A DNA stretch of 64,000 bases from Candidatus Tepidifontimicrobium thermophilum (GTDB lineage Bacteria; Sysuimicrobiota; Sysuimicrobiia; Sysuimicrobiales; Sysuimicrobiaceae): the NCBI GenBank assembly GCA_031296405.1, contig JAVKKH010000011.1, positions 1 through 64,000 of the forward strand, read 5' to 3'. Position 1 is the stretch's first letter. The number at the start of each line of letters is the position of its first letter. A model generated the notes under the pieces. That model had not been told where the DNA came from, searched no databases, and saw nothing but the letters and a program-made list of their open reading frames with translations. Of this stretch, positions 35,992 to 43,597 are shown in pieces. A program made the position numbers and the translations under genes.

Positions 35992-37188
35992 TCACGCGTG
36001 GGACGAAGCCACGCCTACCGGTAGCCCCTCCGCGCGGACGAGCCGGTGGAAGGAAGCTCCGCCGTCCTCCTCCAGCACCACGTCCTGGAGCCCCGCTACC
36101 ACCCCCGCCTGGGCCAGGTGCGCGGACAGGTACTCCCGCAGGGTGCCGGGGTCCGGCGCCACGTGCAGGCAGGACAGCTCCCGGCAGCTGGCGAACACCC
36201 GACCTTCCAGGCGGCGGATCGGCAACGTGACGCGGCCGGCACCCGACGGGTGGAAGTGGACGAAGCGCAGGGCAAGCCCTGTGGGCTCGCTGGATGCCAG
36301 CAGGGACCCTCGGGTGGAGTCACTGACCTCACTGCCCCACAGGGCGGCGGGGTGCTGCAGCAGGCCGCAGGCGACCAGGTCGTTCCCCACGCGTTCCCAC
36401 AGCTCCAGCACTGCCCCGGGGCCGGCGGGCACCGACCAAGTCCGGTCGCGCGGGCCGAAGGCAGTCAACCGGCCGTCCACTCCGAAGACCGGGACCCAGA
36501 CACCGGGACCTGTCCACACCAGCTCCGGCCAGTGCACGTCCAGGTCCGCAGCCGAGAACAGGGCCACGCTGACCGGTGCACGGCGCCCGCCGTTGCAGGA
36601 CGCCAGGTAGTGGGCGTACCGGCCTACGAGTTCTGGCAGGTCCTTTCCCCACAGCCTGGGGCCGTCCGTGAGGGCCACGTAGGCTTCCCCCTCGCGGTAC
36701 ACGGGGCAGGCAGAAGTCCCGTTCACCAGCCAGAACCGCGGCGGCTGACCGGTCGCCAGCAGGCTGCCCAGCGCGTCCCGGAGCTGCTCGCCCAGGACGT
36801 GCAGGTTGCCCGCCTCCAGGGTACGCCCGGCCACCCGCACCCGGTAGGCTTCCCGCACCAGGGGGTCGCGGGAAGTGGGCCGCGGCTCCCAGTAGACGGG
36901 CAGGCGTGCCTCGCCGTCGCCGTTCCGCAGCACGTAGAAGTACCGGGGCAGGGTGCGGTCCGGACCGTGTCCGAACGCGGGGTTGCGCACAAGCCGGAGC
37001 TGCACCGCCGCGGCCCGGCTCGGCCGGGCCCGCACCGGGGGTGCGGCGGACTCAGAAGGCGGCGCAGGGGCCGGCCTCGCCGCCTCCTCGCCAGCCCTCG
37101 AGCGTCTCAGGAACCGGCTGGGCAACAGGGACCACAGGCTGAACAGGATCACGAAGGCTGCAACACCCAGCCACGCTTCCCACGTCAC
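35992..37188 (-). CDS. unknown membrane-anchored protein between ammonium transporter and flotillin genes
   Basis: About 398 residues, no family recognised. One N-terminal membrane helix (WLGVAAFVILFSLWSLL), a basic stop-transfer stretch, a Pro/Ala-rich linker (about 35-60), then about 330 residues of soluble strand-rich sequence with many Arg and Trp, for example PRYFYVLRNGDGEARLPVYWEPR, GNLHVLGEQLRDALGSLL, VWVPVFGVDGRLTAFGPRDRTW and VTLPIRRLEGRVF. Start GTG 37188 has GGAGG 8 bases upstream, the same layout and the same VTW opening as the flotillin that follows 13 bases later. That suggests both are inserted and made together. Confidence 0.75.
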   Translation of the reverse strand: MTWEAWLGVAAFVILFSLWSLLPSRFLRRSRAGEEAARPAPAPPSESAAPPVRARPSRAAAVQLRLVRNPAFGHGPDRTLPRYFYVLRNGDGEARLPVYWEPRPTSRDPLVREAYRVRVAGRTLEAGNLHVLGEQLRDALGSLLATGQPPRFWLVNGTSACPVYREGEAYVALTDGPRLWGKDLPELVGRYAHYLASCNGGRRAPVSVALFSAADLDVHWPELVWTGPGVWVPVFGVDGRLTAFGPRDRTWSVPAGPGAVLELWERVGNDLVACGLLQHPAALWGSEVSDSTRGSLLASSEPTGLALRFVHFHPSGAGRVTLPIRRLEGRVFASCRELSCLHVAPDPGTLREYLSAHLAQAGVVAGLQDVVLEEDGGASFHRLVRAEGLPVGVASSHA

Positions 37189-37211
37189 CGTACCCACCTC
37201 CTTCTCTCACC

Positions 37212-38597
37212 TCACGCGCGGCCCACCGGACCCGCCGCCACGGGCACGAGCTCCTCCGGGTAGCAGAGGGTGCCGTGCTCCGGCAGGTCGAGCCCGCTCA
37301 GTTCCTCCTCCCGCGGCGCCCGCAGGCCCGTGGTCTTCTTCAGGGCCCAGAACATCAAGAAGCCCGTGCCCAGGGACCAGGCGGTGACCGCCACCACCGC
37401 CACCGCCTGGGCCGCCAGCTGGCCCCACTGGCCGGTGACGAGCCCCGCCACGTTCCCGTAGGTGCCGTCCGCGAAGATCCCCACGCTCAAGGTCCCCCAC
37501 AGGCCGCCGCCGGCGTGCACCGCCACCGCTCCCACCGGGTCGTCCACCTTGAGGACCCGTTCCACGAAGGCGGCGGTCAGCATCATCACCACCGTGGCCA
37601 GGGCCCCGATCACCACCGCGGCCCACGGGGCCACGTACGCGCACGGCGCGGTGATGCCCACGAGGCCTGCCAGGGCGCCGTTGCAGCTGAGGGCCAAGTC
37701 CGCCTTGCCGGTCCGGGCGAGGCTGTAGTACACGGCCACCACCGCGCCCGCGGCCCCCGCCAGCAGGGTGTTGGTGGCGATGGCGGCGATGCGCAGGTCG
37801 GTGGCGGCGAGGGTGCTGCCGGGGTTGAACCCGAACCACCCGAAGAAGAGGATGAAGGTGCCGGTGACCACGTACGCCATGTTGTGGCCCGGGATGGGGT
37901 TGGGTGAGCCGTCCGGGTTGAACTTGCCGATCCGCGGGCCCACCATGGCAGCTCCCGCCAGTCCCACGAGCCCGCCCACGGCGTGCACCACGCTGGATCC
38001 CGCGAAGTCGCGGGCGCCTGCTCCCAGGGGCAGGTTCGCGAGCCACCCCCCGCCCCACATCCAGTGGCCGTAGACGGGGTAGATCAGCGCCCCCACCAGG
38101 AAGCTGTAAGCCAGGTAAGCGGTGATCCGCATCCGCTCCGCCACCGCCCCTGCCACGATGGTGGCCGCGGTGGCGGCGAACACCATCTGGAAGAACCAGA
38201 CCATCATGGTGCGCACGTCGTAGGCGTCGCCCGCCAGGAAGAAGCCCGACCAGCCCACCCACGGGTTGCCCCGCTCGAGCCCCGGCGCCACGCCGGAGCC
38301 TCCGAACATCAGGGGGAAGCCGAACGCCCAGAAGGACAGGGAGGCCATGCAGAAGTCCAGGAAGCTCTTCGTGAGGTAGTTGACGGTGTTCTTCGACCGG
38401 ATGAGCCCCGCGCCCAGGAGCGCGAACCCCGCCTGCATGAAGAACACCAGGAATGCAGCCACCAGGGTCCACGTGAAGTTGACGGGGGCCGCGGGGTCGG
38501 CCTTAAGGGTGGCAGTGCCCGTGGGGTCCGCGGCCCACACGGGACCCGCCGCTGCCAGCACGGCCAGGGCTACCGCGAGACCACCGACGGAACGCAT
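37212..38597 (-). CDS. amtB: ammonium transporter AmtB
   Basis: 461 residues, eleven-helix Amt/Rh transporter after a signal peptide (GGLAVALAVLAAAGPVWA). Key residues: the phenylalanine gate and Trp in VWFFQMVFAATAATIV, the conserved SSVVHAVGG with a pore His, FFGWFGFNPGS, and VAVHAGGGLWGTLSVG with the second pore His. The C-terminal tail ends in hydrophilic sequence where GlnK would bind, but no glnK/glnB is nearby. The ATG at 38597 is used; an upstream TTG would add only four residues. First gene of the operon with the unknown protein, flotillin and glnA. Confidence 0.95.
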   Translation of the reverse strand: MRSVGGLAVALAVLAAAGPVWAADPTGTATLKADPAAPVNFTWTLVAAFLVFFMQAGFALLGAGLIRSKNTVNYLTKSFLDFCMASLSFWAFGFPLMFGGSGVAPGLERGNPWVGWSGFFLAGDAYDVRTMMVWFFQMVFAATAATIVAGAVAERMRITAYLAYSFLVGALIYPVYGHWMWGGGWLANLPLGAGARDFAGSSVVHAVGGLVGLAGAAMVGPRIGKFNPDGSPNPIPGHNMAYVVTGTFILFFGWFGFNPGSTLAATDLRIAAIATNTLLAGAAGAVVAVYYSLARTGKADLALSCNGALAGLVGITAPCAYVAPWAAVVIGALATVVMMLTAAFVERVLKVDDPVGAVAVHAGGGLWGTLSVGIFADGTYGNVAGLVTGQWGQLAAQAVAVVAVTAWSLGTGFLMFWALKKTTGLRAPREEELSGLDLPEHGTLCYPEELVPVAAGPVGRA

Positions 38598-38605
38598 CCC
38601 CGCCC

Positions 38606-38645
38606 CCAAAAAGCAAGCGACGCCCGCCAGTCCGGCGGGCGTCGC
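38606..38645 (-). terminator. hairpin with U-run in the amtB leader (terminator or attenuator)
   Basis: On the minus strand a perfect 12-base-pair stem (GCGACGCCCGCC with its complement, 38617-38645, loop of 5) is followed by TTGCTTTTT and then, within a few bases, the GGGGGCGGGG and ATG of amtB. A working terminator this close to the start would need to be bypassed for amtB expression, so regulated attenuation is possible. Confidence 0.6.
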
Positions 38646-38657
38646 GGCCCTGCCTAC

Positions 38658-38685
38658 AGCGTAGCGCCACCGTCTAGACTGTCAA
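38658..38685 (-). promoter_or_regulatory. promoter for amtB operon
   Basis: Minus strand TTGACA (38680-38685), 16-base spacer, TACGCT (38658-38663). The predicted transcription start near 38651 lies 5-6 bases before the leader hairpin, so the RNA would start with that hairpin. The box overlaps the region just before the divergent amino-acid oxidase gene. Confidence 0.5.
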
Positions 38686-38692
38686 GGGGGGC

Positions 38693-39958
38693 GTGGCCGT
38701 GTCGTTGCCGGAAGCGGACGCCGTCGTGGTCGGGGCCGGCGCCGTAGGGTTGTGGTGCGCCTGCACGCTGGCGGAGGCGGGCCTGCGCGTGGTGGTCCTG
38801 GAGCGGGACCGGCCCGGCGCGGGAGCGTCGTGGGCAAACGCGGGCTGGGTGGTGCCGTCCCACAGCGTGCCCCTGGCGGAACCCAGCGTCCTGCGCCGCG
38901 GCCTGCGGTGGGTCCTGGACCCGGAGAGTCCCCTGTACGTGCCCCTGCGGCCGGACGCCACCCTTTGGAGGTGGCTGTGGCAGTTTCGGAGCTCCAGCAC
39001 CGAGCCCCACGTCCGCCGCGCCCTCCCCCTGCTGGTGCGCCTGCAGCGGCGCAGCGCCGAACTGTACGAGCGGCTGGCCGCGCGGGCACCTGAGTTCGGG
39101 TGGCGGCGGACGGGTTCGCTCTCCGTGTTCCTCGACCCCGTGGAGTACCGGGCGTTTTTGCAGGAGCTGGATTTGCTCCGCCGCGAGGGAGTCGCCGCGG
39201 AGGTGCTGGAAGGCCAAGGCGCTCGGGCGCGGGAGCCGCTGCTCCGGCCCGAACTGGCCGGGGCGGTGTACTTTCCGGAGGACGCCCACCTGGACCCTGC
39301 GAGGCTGGTGACGAGCCTGGCGGAGCGGGCCAGGCAGCTGGGTGTGGAGGTGCGGTCCCCCTGCCAGGCGCGGCTGCACCGCCACGGAAGCGCCGTGGGG
39401 GTGGAGGTGGACGGCCGGGAGGTCCGGCCCGGGGCGGTGGTGGTGGCGGCAGGCGCGTGGAGCGCGCCGCTTTTGCGGTCGGTGGGGGTGCGCCTTCCGC
39501 TGCTGCCTGCCAAGGGGTACAGTGTCACCCTACTCGGCCGGCCCCTGCCGCGGAGCCCCCTGATGCTGAGCGAGGCGCGAGTGGCGGTGACCCCGCTTCC
39601 GGACCCGGAGGGGCTTCCACGGGTACGCCTGGCCGGCACCCTGGAGCTGGGCGTGTGGAGCGACGAGCTGAACCAAACACGCCTGGCAGCCATCCGCAGG
39701 GCGGCGGCGCGCTACCTACGACTGGACCCTGAGGGCGGTGAGGCCTGGGCGGGCCTCCGGCCGTGCACTCCTGACGGGCTGCCGGCTGTGGGCAGGCCGC
39801 CCGGGGTGGAGAATCTCGTGGTCGCTACCGGCCACGGGACCCTAGGGATCTCGCTGGCGCCCGTCACCGGGGAACTCGTGGCGCGCGTGGTGGGCGGGGA
39901 CCAGCCCGCAGAGCTGGAGCTGCTGCGGCCTGACCGTTTCGCGCCGCGGCCCGGTTAG
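38693..39958 (+). CDS. FAD-dependent amino-acid dehydrogenase/oxidase (DadA/DAO family)
   Basis: 421 residues with a dinucleotide-binding start AVVVGAGAVGLWCACTLAEAGLRVVVLERDRPGAGAS, the ASWANAGWV block, a mid-protein FPEDAHLDPARLV, AVVVAAGAWSAPLL, a late GLRPCTPDGLPAVGRP, and GHGTLGISLAPVTGELVA. This is the layout of D-amino-acid dehydrogenase DadA and glycine/sarcosine oxidases, which deaminate amino acids to keto acids. The substrate is not defined by the sequence. GTG lies just after AAGGGGGGC. Divergent from amtB, whose product would handle the ammonium released; convergent with the SAHH-like gene (4-base overlap). Confidence 0.85.
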   Translation: MAVSLPEADAVVVGAGAVGLWCACTLAEAGLRVVVLERDRPGAGASWANAGWVVPSHSVPLAEPSVLRRGLRWVLDPESPLYVPLRPDATLWRWLWQFRSSSTEPHVRRALPLLVRLQRRSAELYERLAARAPEFGWRRTGSLSVFLDPVEYRAFLQELDLLRREGVAAEVLEGQGARAREPLLRPELAGAVYFPEDAHLDPARLVTSLAERARQLGVEVRSPCQARLHRHGSAVGVEVDGREVRPGAVVVAAGAWSAPLLRSVGVRLPLLPAKGYSVTLLGRPLPRSPLMLSEARVAVTPLPDPEGLPRVRLAGTLELGVWSDELNQTRLAAIRRAAARYLRLDPEGGEAWAGLRPCTPDGLPAVGRPPGVENLVVATGHGTLGISLAPVTGELVARVVGGDQPAELELLRPDRFAPRPG

Positions 39959-41094
39959 CGGCCGGAGTTGTCTAGCCGGACGGCCAGGGACGCCACTTCG
40001 AGCTCGACTTCCCGAGGCATGGGGTGCAGGCCCGGCGGGTACCGGTGCCCGTGCTGGAAGAGGTGATCCAGGCCCGCCAGGAGCAGCGCCGACGTGAGGT
40101 CGAAGGCGTCGTAGGGGTCACCCTGGCCTGCGGCCAGGTTGAACATCGCCCCTCCCGCGAGGAGGTACACACGCCGGTCCGGGAGGCGGACTTCCTCCAC
40201 GTGCGCGCGCAGCCGGCGGGTCGGGTGGCGGCGGAGGGCGTCGGTGTCCAGCTCGCGGTTGGAGTGGCCCACGTTGAGGAGGAACGCGCCGTCCCGGAGG
40301 AGGCGGAAGTGCTCTTCCCTGAGGACGCGTTCCCGCCCCGTAGCGGTGACGACCACGTGCGCGGTCGGAAGGGCTTCTTCCAGGCTTCTGACCTCGCACC
40401 CCCCGTGGCGGGCCAGGAGCTGGCGGTCGGGGCTGAGCTCCGCGACGACGGGAACGGCCCCGAGCAACCGCGCGTACTCGGCCACCCCCTGACCCACCGG
40501 GCCGTAGCCCACCACCAGTACCCGCTTGCCGTACAGGGTCACGCGGGCCACCTCCAGGAACGTGGTCCACGTCACCAGACCCACCAGGTGTCGGTTGTGC
40601 AGGCCCTCTTTCAGGGAGAGCGCGTTCCAGTCCAGCACGGGGAAGGGCAGGCTCAGGTCCCGGAGGCGCTGGATGCCGGTCCCCGTGGCCTCCATGGCGG
40701 CCCGCACGGGCCCGGCCAGGGACGGCTCGCGGGCGGCGCGGGTCGCCAGCTCCGCGCCCATCTCGCACAGATACTGGGGGCGTTGCTCCAGAGCCCACCG
40801 GAAGCTGTCCTCCCAGTCGCGGTCGGACATCCCCGCCCGCGCGCGCACGCCTGCCCCGCGGTCCCGCAGGTAACTGCACACCTCGTCGCGCACGGTGGCG
40901 GGATTGCAGGTGACTACCAGGATCTGTGCGCCCGCGTCCTGCACCGCCTCGAGAACGGGCACCGTCTTGATGTCCAGGTGCACCGAAAACGCCACCCGCG
41001 TCCCGCGCAGGCCCCGGGCGCGGACGGACTGCGCCACGCGTTCGGTGAGCGGGGTCTGTTGCCGCAGGTACTCCAGCTCTTCCGAAAAGCCCAA
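39955..41094 (-). CDS. divergent S-adenosylhomocysteine hydrolase-like protein
   Basis: About 379 residues resembling AdoHcy hydrolase: FSVHLDIKTVPVLEAVQDAGAQI, the MEATGTGIQRL turn, a Rossmann NAD domain with VLVVGYGPVGQGVAEYAR, and LLNVGHSNRELD. Departures: the catalytic segment normally N-D-S-V-T-K-S-K-F-D-N reads W-N-A-L-S-L-K-E-G-L-H-N, so one Asp is His; the Glu of the turn appears as Ala; the C-terminal K-P-D-H-Y-R-Y tail is absent. It may use another substrate. TTG (41094) with GGAGGG upstream is taken as the start; a GTG at 41196 adds 34 unconserved residues. Confidence 0.7.
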   Translation of the reverse strand: MGFSEELEYLRQQTPLTERVAQSVRARGLRGTRVAFSVHLDIKTVPVLEAVQDAGAQILVVTCNPATVRDEVCSYLRDRGAGVRARAGMSDRDWEDSFRWALEQRPQYLCEMGAELATRAAREPSLAGPVRAAMEATGTGIQRLRDLSLPFPVLDWNALSLKEGLHNRHLVGLVTWTTFLEVARVTLYGKRVLVVGYGPVGQGVAEYARLLGAVPVVAELSPDRQLLARHGGCEVRSLEEALPTAHVVVTATGRERVLREEHFRLLRDGAFLLNVGHSNRELDTDALRRHPTRRLRAHVEEVRLPDRRVYLLAGGAMFNLAAGQGDPYDAFDLTSALLLAGLDHLFQHGHRYPPGLHPMPREVELEVASLAVRLDNSGR

Positions 41095-41223
41095 CCTCGC
41101 CTGCCCTCCTGAGTCCGCACCGGCCCCTGCGGGATCGTACCACGCCGGCGGCGGTGCCCGTGCGAGCAGGAATCCGGCGTGGCCGTCCCGTACCACCGTC
41201 AGAAACGACTTTCAAAGAAGGGG

Positions 41224-42066
41224 GTGGTGGCCGTGTGCGGTCCCGTGGTGATGGAGGCGGTGGCGGAGGAGGTGAGCCGGAGGCAGTTCCTGAAGTCGGC
41301 AGCGGTGCTCGCCGCGGGCGCCGTAGGCGCCCGGCTGCTGGGGCCCCGGGAGGTTCTGGCAGCACCCCGGGTGCCCGGGTTCTCCAGGATCCAGGACCTC
41401 ACCCACACCCTCAAGCCGACGTTCCCCTCCTTCTCCGGCCAGCCGGTGTTCAAGACCGAGGTAGCCGTCACGGTCCAGAAGGACGGGTACTACGGGCTCA
41501 ACATCAGCTACTTCGAGCACGTCGGCACCCACATGGACGCGCCCGCCCACTTCGGGGAGGGGGCCCGCACGGTGGAACGACTGGCCCCTGCGGTGCTGGT
41601 GGCACCCGTGGCGGTGGTGCACATCCACGAGCGCGCCGCCAAGGATCCCGACGCGCAGCTAAGGCCGGACGACGTCCGGGCCTGGGAGCGCCGGTACGGA
41701 CGCCTTCCCCGCGGCGCCGCGGTGTTCATGCACAGCGGGTGGGAGTCGCGGGTCGGAAGCTCCCAGGCCTTCCGCAACCCCGACAGCTCGGGGGTGATGC
41801 ACTTCCCGGGCTTCCACCCGGACACCGTGGAGTTCCTGCTCCGGGAGCGCGACGTGGTGGGCATCGGGGTGGACACCCTGAGCCTGGACTTCGGCCCCTC
41901 CAAGGACTTCAAGACCCACCGTACGTGGCTGCCCGCCAACCGCTGGGGACTGGAGAACCTGGCCAACCTGGCGCGCATCCCGCCCGCGGGCGCCTGGGTG
42001 TTCGTGGGAGCCCCCAAGGTGGCGGGGGGGTCCGGCGGCCCGTGCAGGGTCTTCGCCCTGTGGTGA
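41224..42066 (+). CDS. Tat-exported cyclase/kynurenine-formamidase-like metal hydrolase
   Basis: About 280 residues. A twin-arginine signal (SRRQFLKSAAVLAAGAVGA, Arg-Arg at about 19-20) is followed by a cyclase-superfamily domain: DLTHTL, the metal motif HVGTHMDAPAHF, HSGWESR, HFPGFHPDTVEFLL and IGVDTLSLDFGPS. Such enzymes hydrolyse amide or lactone bonds (N-formylkynurenine, isatin, others). Export to the outside is unusual compared with KynB. Several GTG codons (41224, 41227) and an ATG at 41251 are possible starts; 41224 is closest to a purine-rich AAGAAGGGG. Divergent from the SAHH-like gene. Confidence 0.8.
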   Translation: MVAVCGPVVMEAVAEEVSRRQFLKSAAVLAAGAVGARLLGPREVLAAPRVPGFSRIQDLTHTLKPTFPSFSGQPVFKTEVAVTVQKDGYYGLNISYFEHVGTHMDAPAHFGEGARTVERLAPAVLVAPVAVVHIHERAAKDPDAQLRPDDVRAWERRYGRLPRGAAVFMHSGWESRVGSSQAFRNPDSSGVMHFPGFHPDTVEFLLRERDVVGIGVDTLSLDFGPSKDFKTHRTWLPANRWGLENLANLARIPPAGAWVFVGAPKVAGGSGGPCRVFALW

Positions 42067-42150
42067 GGCGGCAGGTCGGCTCCGAGGGAAGGGAGGGAGA
42101 GGAGGGATCGCGTAACCGAACCGTGAGGGTGCTGCGGGGAGGTGCGGCCC

Positions 42151-42837
42151 ATGAAGATCACCTACTTCGGGCACGCCTGCTTCCTCCTGGAGAGCCGGGA
42201 AGGCAAGCGGATCCTGATCGACCCCTTCAACGACCAGGTAGGCTACCCCGTGCCGCGGGTGGCCGCGGACCTGGTGCTTGTAAGCCACGAGCACTTCGAC
42301 CACAACTACGTGGAGGCGGCCACGGGCTCGCCCCGGGTCATCCGCGGGTTACGGGAGGGCGGCAGGGAGCACGCGGACGTGCGGGAAACCGTGGAGGGAG
42401 TCCGGGTGGTGGCCATCCCCACCTACCACGACAACGTCCACGGCGCCCAGCGGGGCAAGAACGCCATGTTCCGCATCGAGGTGGACGGCCTGAAGATCCT
42501 GCACTGCGGGGACCTGGGGCATGACCTGGAGGGTGCCAACTTCCACGAGGGGGCGTACAAAGGCGCCCTCAAGCCCGACATCCTCATGGTTCCGGTGGGG
42601 GGCCACTACACCATCGACGCGCGCACCGCGGAGATGGTCGTCAACCGCCTGCAGGCGCGGGTGGTGATCCCCATGCACTACCGCACGGAGGCCAACCCCG
42701 CGTGGCCCCTCGCGCCCGTGGAAGAGTTCCTGGCGGGCAAGCGCAACGTGACCCGAGTGGGCCACCGGGTGGAGGCCACGCCGCTGCCCAGCTACCGCGA
42801 GGTGTGGGTGATGGACTGGAAGGAGAAAAATGCGTGA
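42151..42837 (+). CDS. metal-dependent hydrolase, metallo-beta-lactamase fold (UPF0173/UlaG-like)
   Basis: 228 residues: MKITYFGHACFLLE, ILIDPFNDQ, VSHEHFDHNYVE, AIPTYHDNVHGAQRGKNAMFRIEVDGLKILHCGDLGH, MVPVGGHYTIDARTA and VVIPMHYRTE. This set of His/Asp ligands is that of the UPF0173/UlaG group, whose substrates are mostly unknown. ATG follows GGGGAGGTGCGGCCC. The stop overlaps the GTG of the pyrophosphatase gene, indicating coupling. Confidence 0.88.
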   Translation: MKITYFGHACFLLESREGKRILIDPFNDQVGYPVPRVAADLVLVSHEHFDHNYVEAATGSPRVIRGLREGGREHADVRETVEGVRVVAIPTYHDNVHGAQRGKNAMFRIEVDGLKILHCGDLGHDLEGANFHEGAYKGALKPDILMVPVGGHYTIDARTAEMVVNRLQARVVIPMHYRTEANPAWPLAPVEEFLAGKRNVTRVGHRVEATPLPSYREVWVMDWKEKNA

Positions 42838-43328
42838 GCGGCCGTAGCGTGCTGGCCCGAGTGGAGATCCCGCGGGGCAGCCGGAACAAGTACGAGTGGG
42901 ACCCGGTCCGGGGCGTGCGGCTGGACCGGGTCCTCTATTCTCCCCTGCACTACCCCGCGGACTACGGGTTCCTCGAGGACACCCTGGCGGAGGACGGCGA
43001 CCACCTGGACGTCCTGGTGTTCACCTTTGAGCCTACCTTCCCGGGCTGCCTGGTGGAGGTCCGGCCCATCGGCGTGCTGGACATGCGGGACGAGAAGGGC
43101 CGGGACCAGAAGATCCTGGCGGTCCCCGTGGCGGACCCGCGCTTCGACGGGGTGACGGACCTGCAGGGTGTGCCGGCCCACTTTTTGCGGGAGGTGGAGC
43201 ACTTCTTCGCGGTGTACAAGGAGCTGGAGCGCAAGCCGGTGGAGATCTACGGGTGGGCCGGCGCGCAGGCCGCATGGCATCTGGTGGAGGAGGCCCAGGA
43301 ACGGGCGCGCCGTCGGGAAGGTACGTAG
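42834..43328 (+). CDS. ppa: inorganic pyrophosphatase, family I
   Basis: 164 residues. Hydrolyses pyrophosphate to phosphate in the cytoplasm, pulling biosynthetic reactions forward. Family I residues seen: VEIPRGSRNKYEWD, LYSPLHYPADYGFLEDTLAEDGDHLDVLV with the metal-binding Asp pair, and a later DMRDEKGRDQKILAVPVADPRF. C-terminal FFAVYKELERKPVEIYGW matches bacterial PPases. GTG start (GTGA overlap with the previous stop) with GGAGA about 9 bases upstream. Confidence 0.95.
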   Translation: MSGRSVLARVEIPRGSRNKYEWDPVRGVRLDRVLYSPLHYPADYGFLEDTLAEDGDHLDVLVFTFEPTFPGCLVEVRPIGVLDMRDEKGRDQKILAVPVADPRFDGVTDLQGVPAHFLREVEHFFAVYKELERKPVEIYGWAGAQAAWHLVEEAQERARRREGT

Positions 43329-43337
43329 GCCTGGTCC

Positions 43338-43595
43338 TCAGTCCGCCGCGTGCACCCGGGCGCCCCGCACAGCGCCGTAGACGGCGATCGCGAGCCACAC
43401 CGCGTTGACGAAGGCCGAGGGGACCGCGCCGTAGTACACGCTGTTGATGCCCAGCAGGACGCTGCCGACGGCGTTGAGCCCCTGGTAGGCGAGGCTTCCG
43501 CCGTGCGCTCGCCGGCTGGAGACCAAAAAGTACGCGAGCAGCAAAAGGGCAGCGCCGAGCCAGCCCACCGCGTCCACCACGAGGTTCCGGGGCAC
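43338..43595 (-). CDS. small membrane protein of 85 residues (CBU_0592-like)
   Basis: Three to four predicted membrane segments: VDAVGWLGAALLLLAYFLVSS, YQGLNAVGSVLLGINSVYYG and SAFVNAVWLAIAVYGAVRG. The pattern (GW.GA..LL.AYFL.S..., N..G...L..N..., A..N..W..I...) is that of the CBU_0592-like family of small membrane proteins of unknown function. GTG start lies 2 bases after the leucyl aminopeptidase stop; GGAGGGG falls inside that gene's end. Last gene of the peptidase operon. Confidence 0.75.
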   Translation of the reverse strand: MPRNLVVDAVGWLGAALLLLAYFLVSSRRAHGGSLAYQGLNAVGSVLLGINSVYYGAVPSAFVNAVWLAIAVYGAVRGARVHAAD

Positions 43596-43597
43596 CG

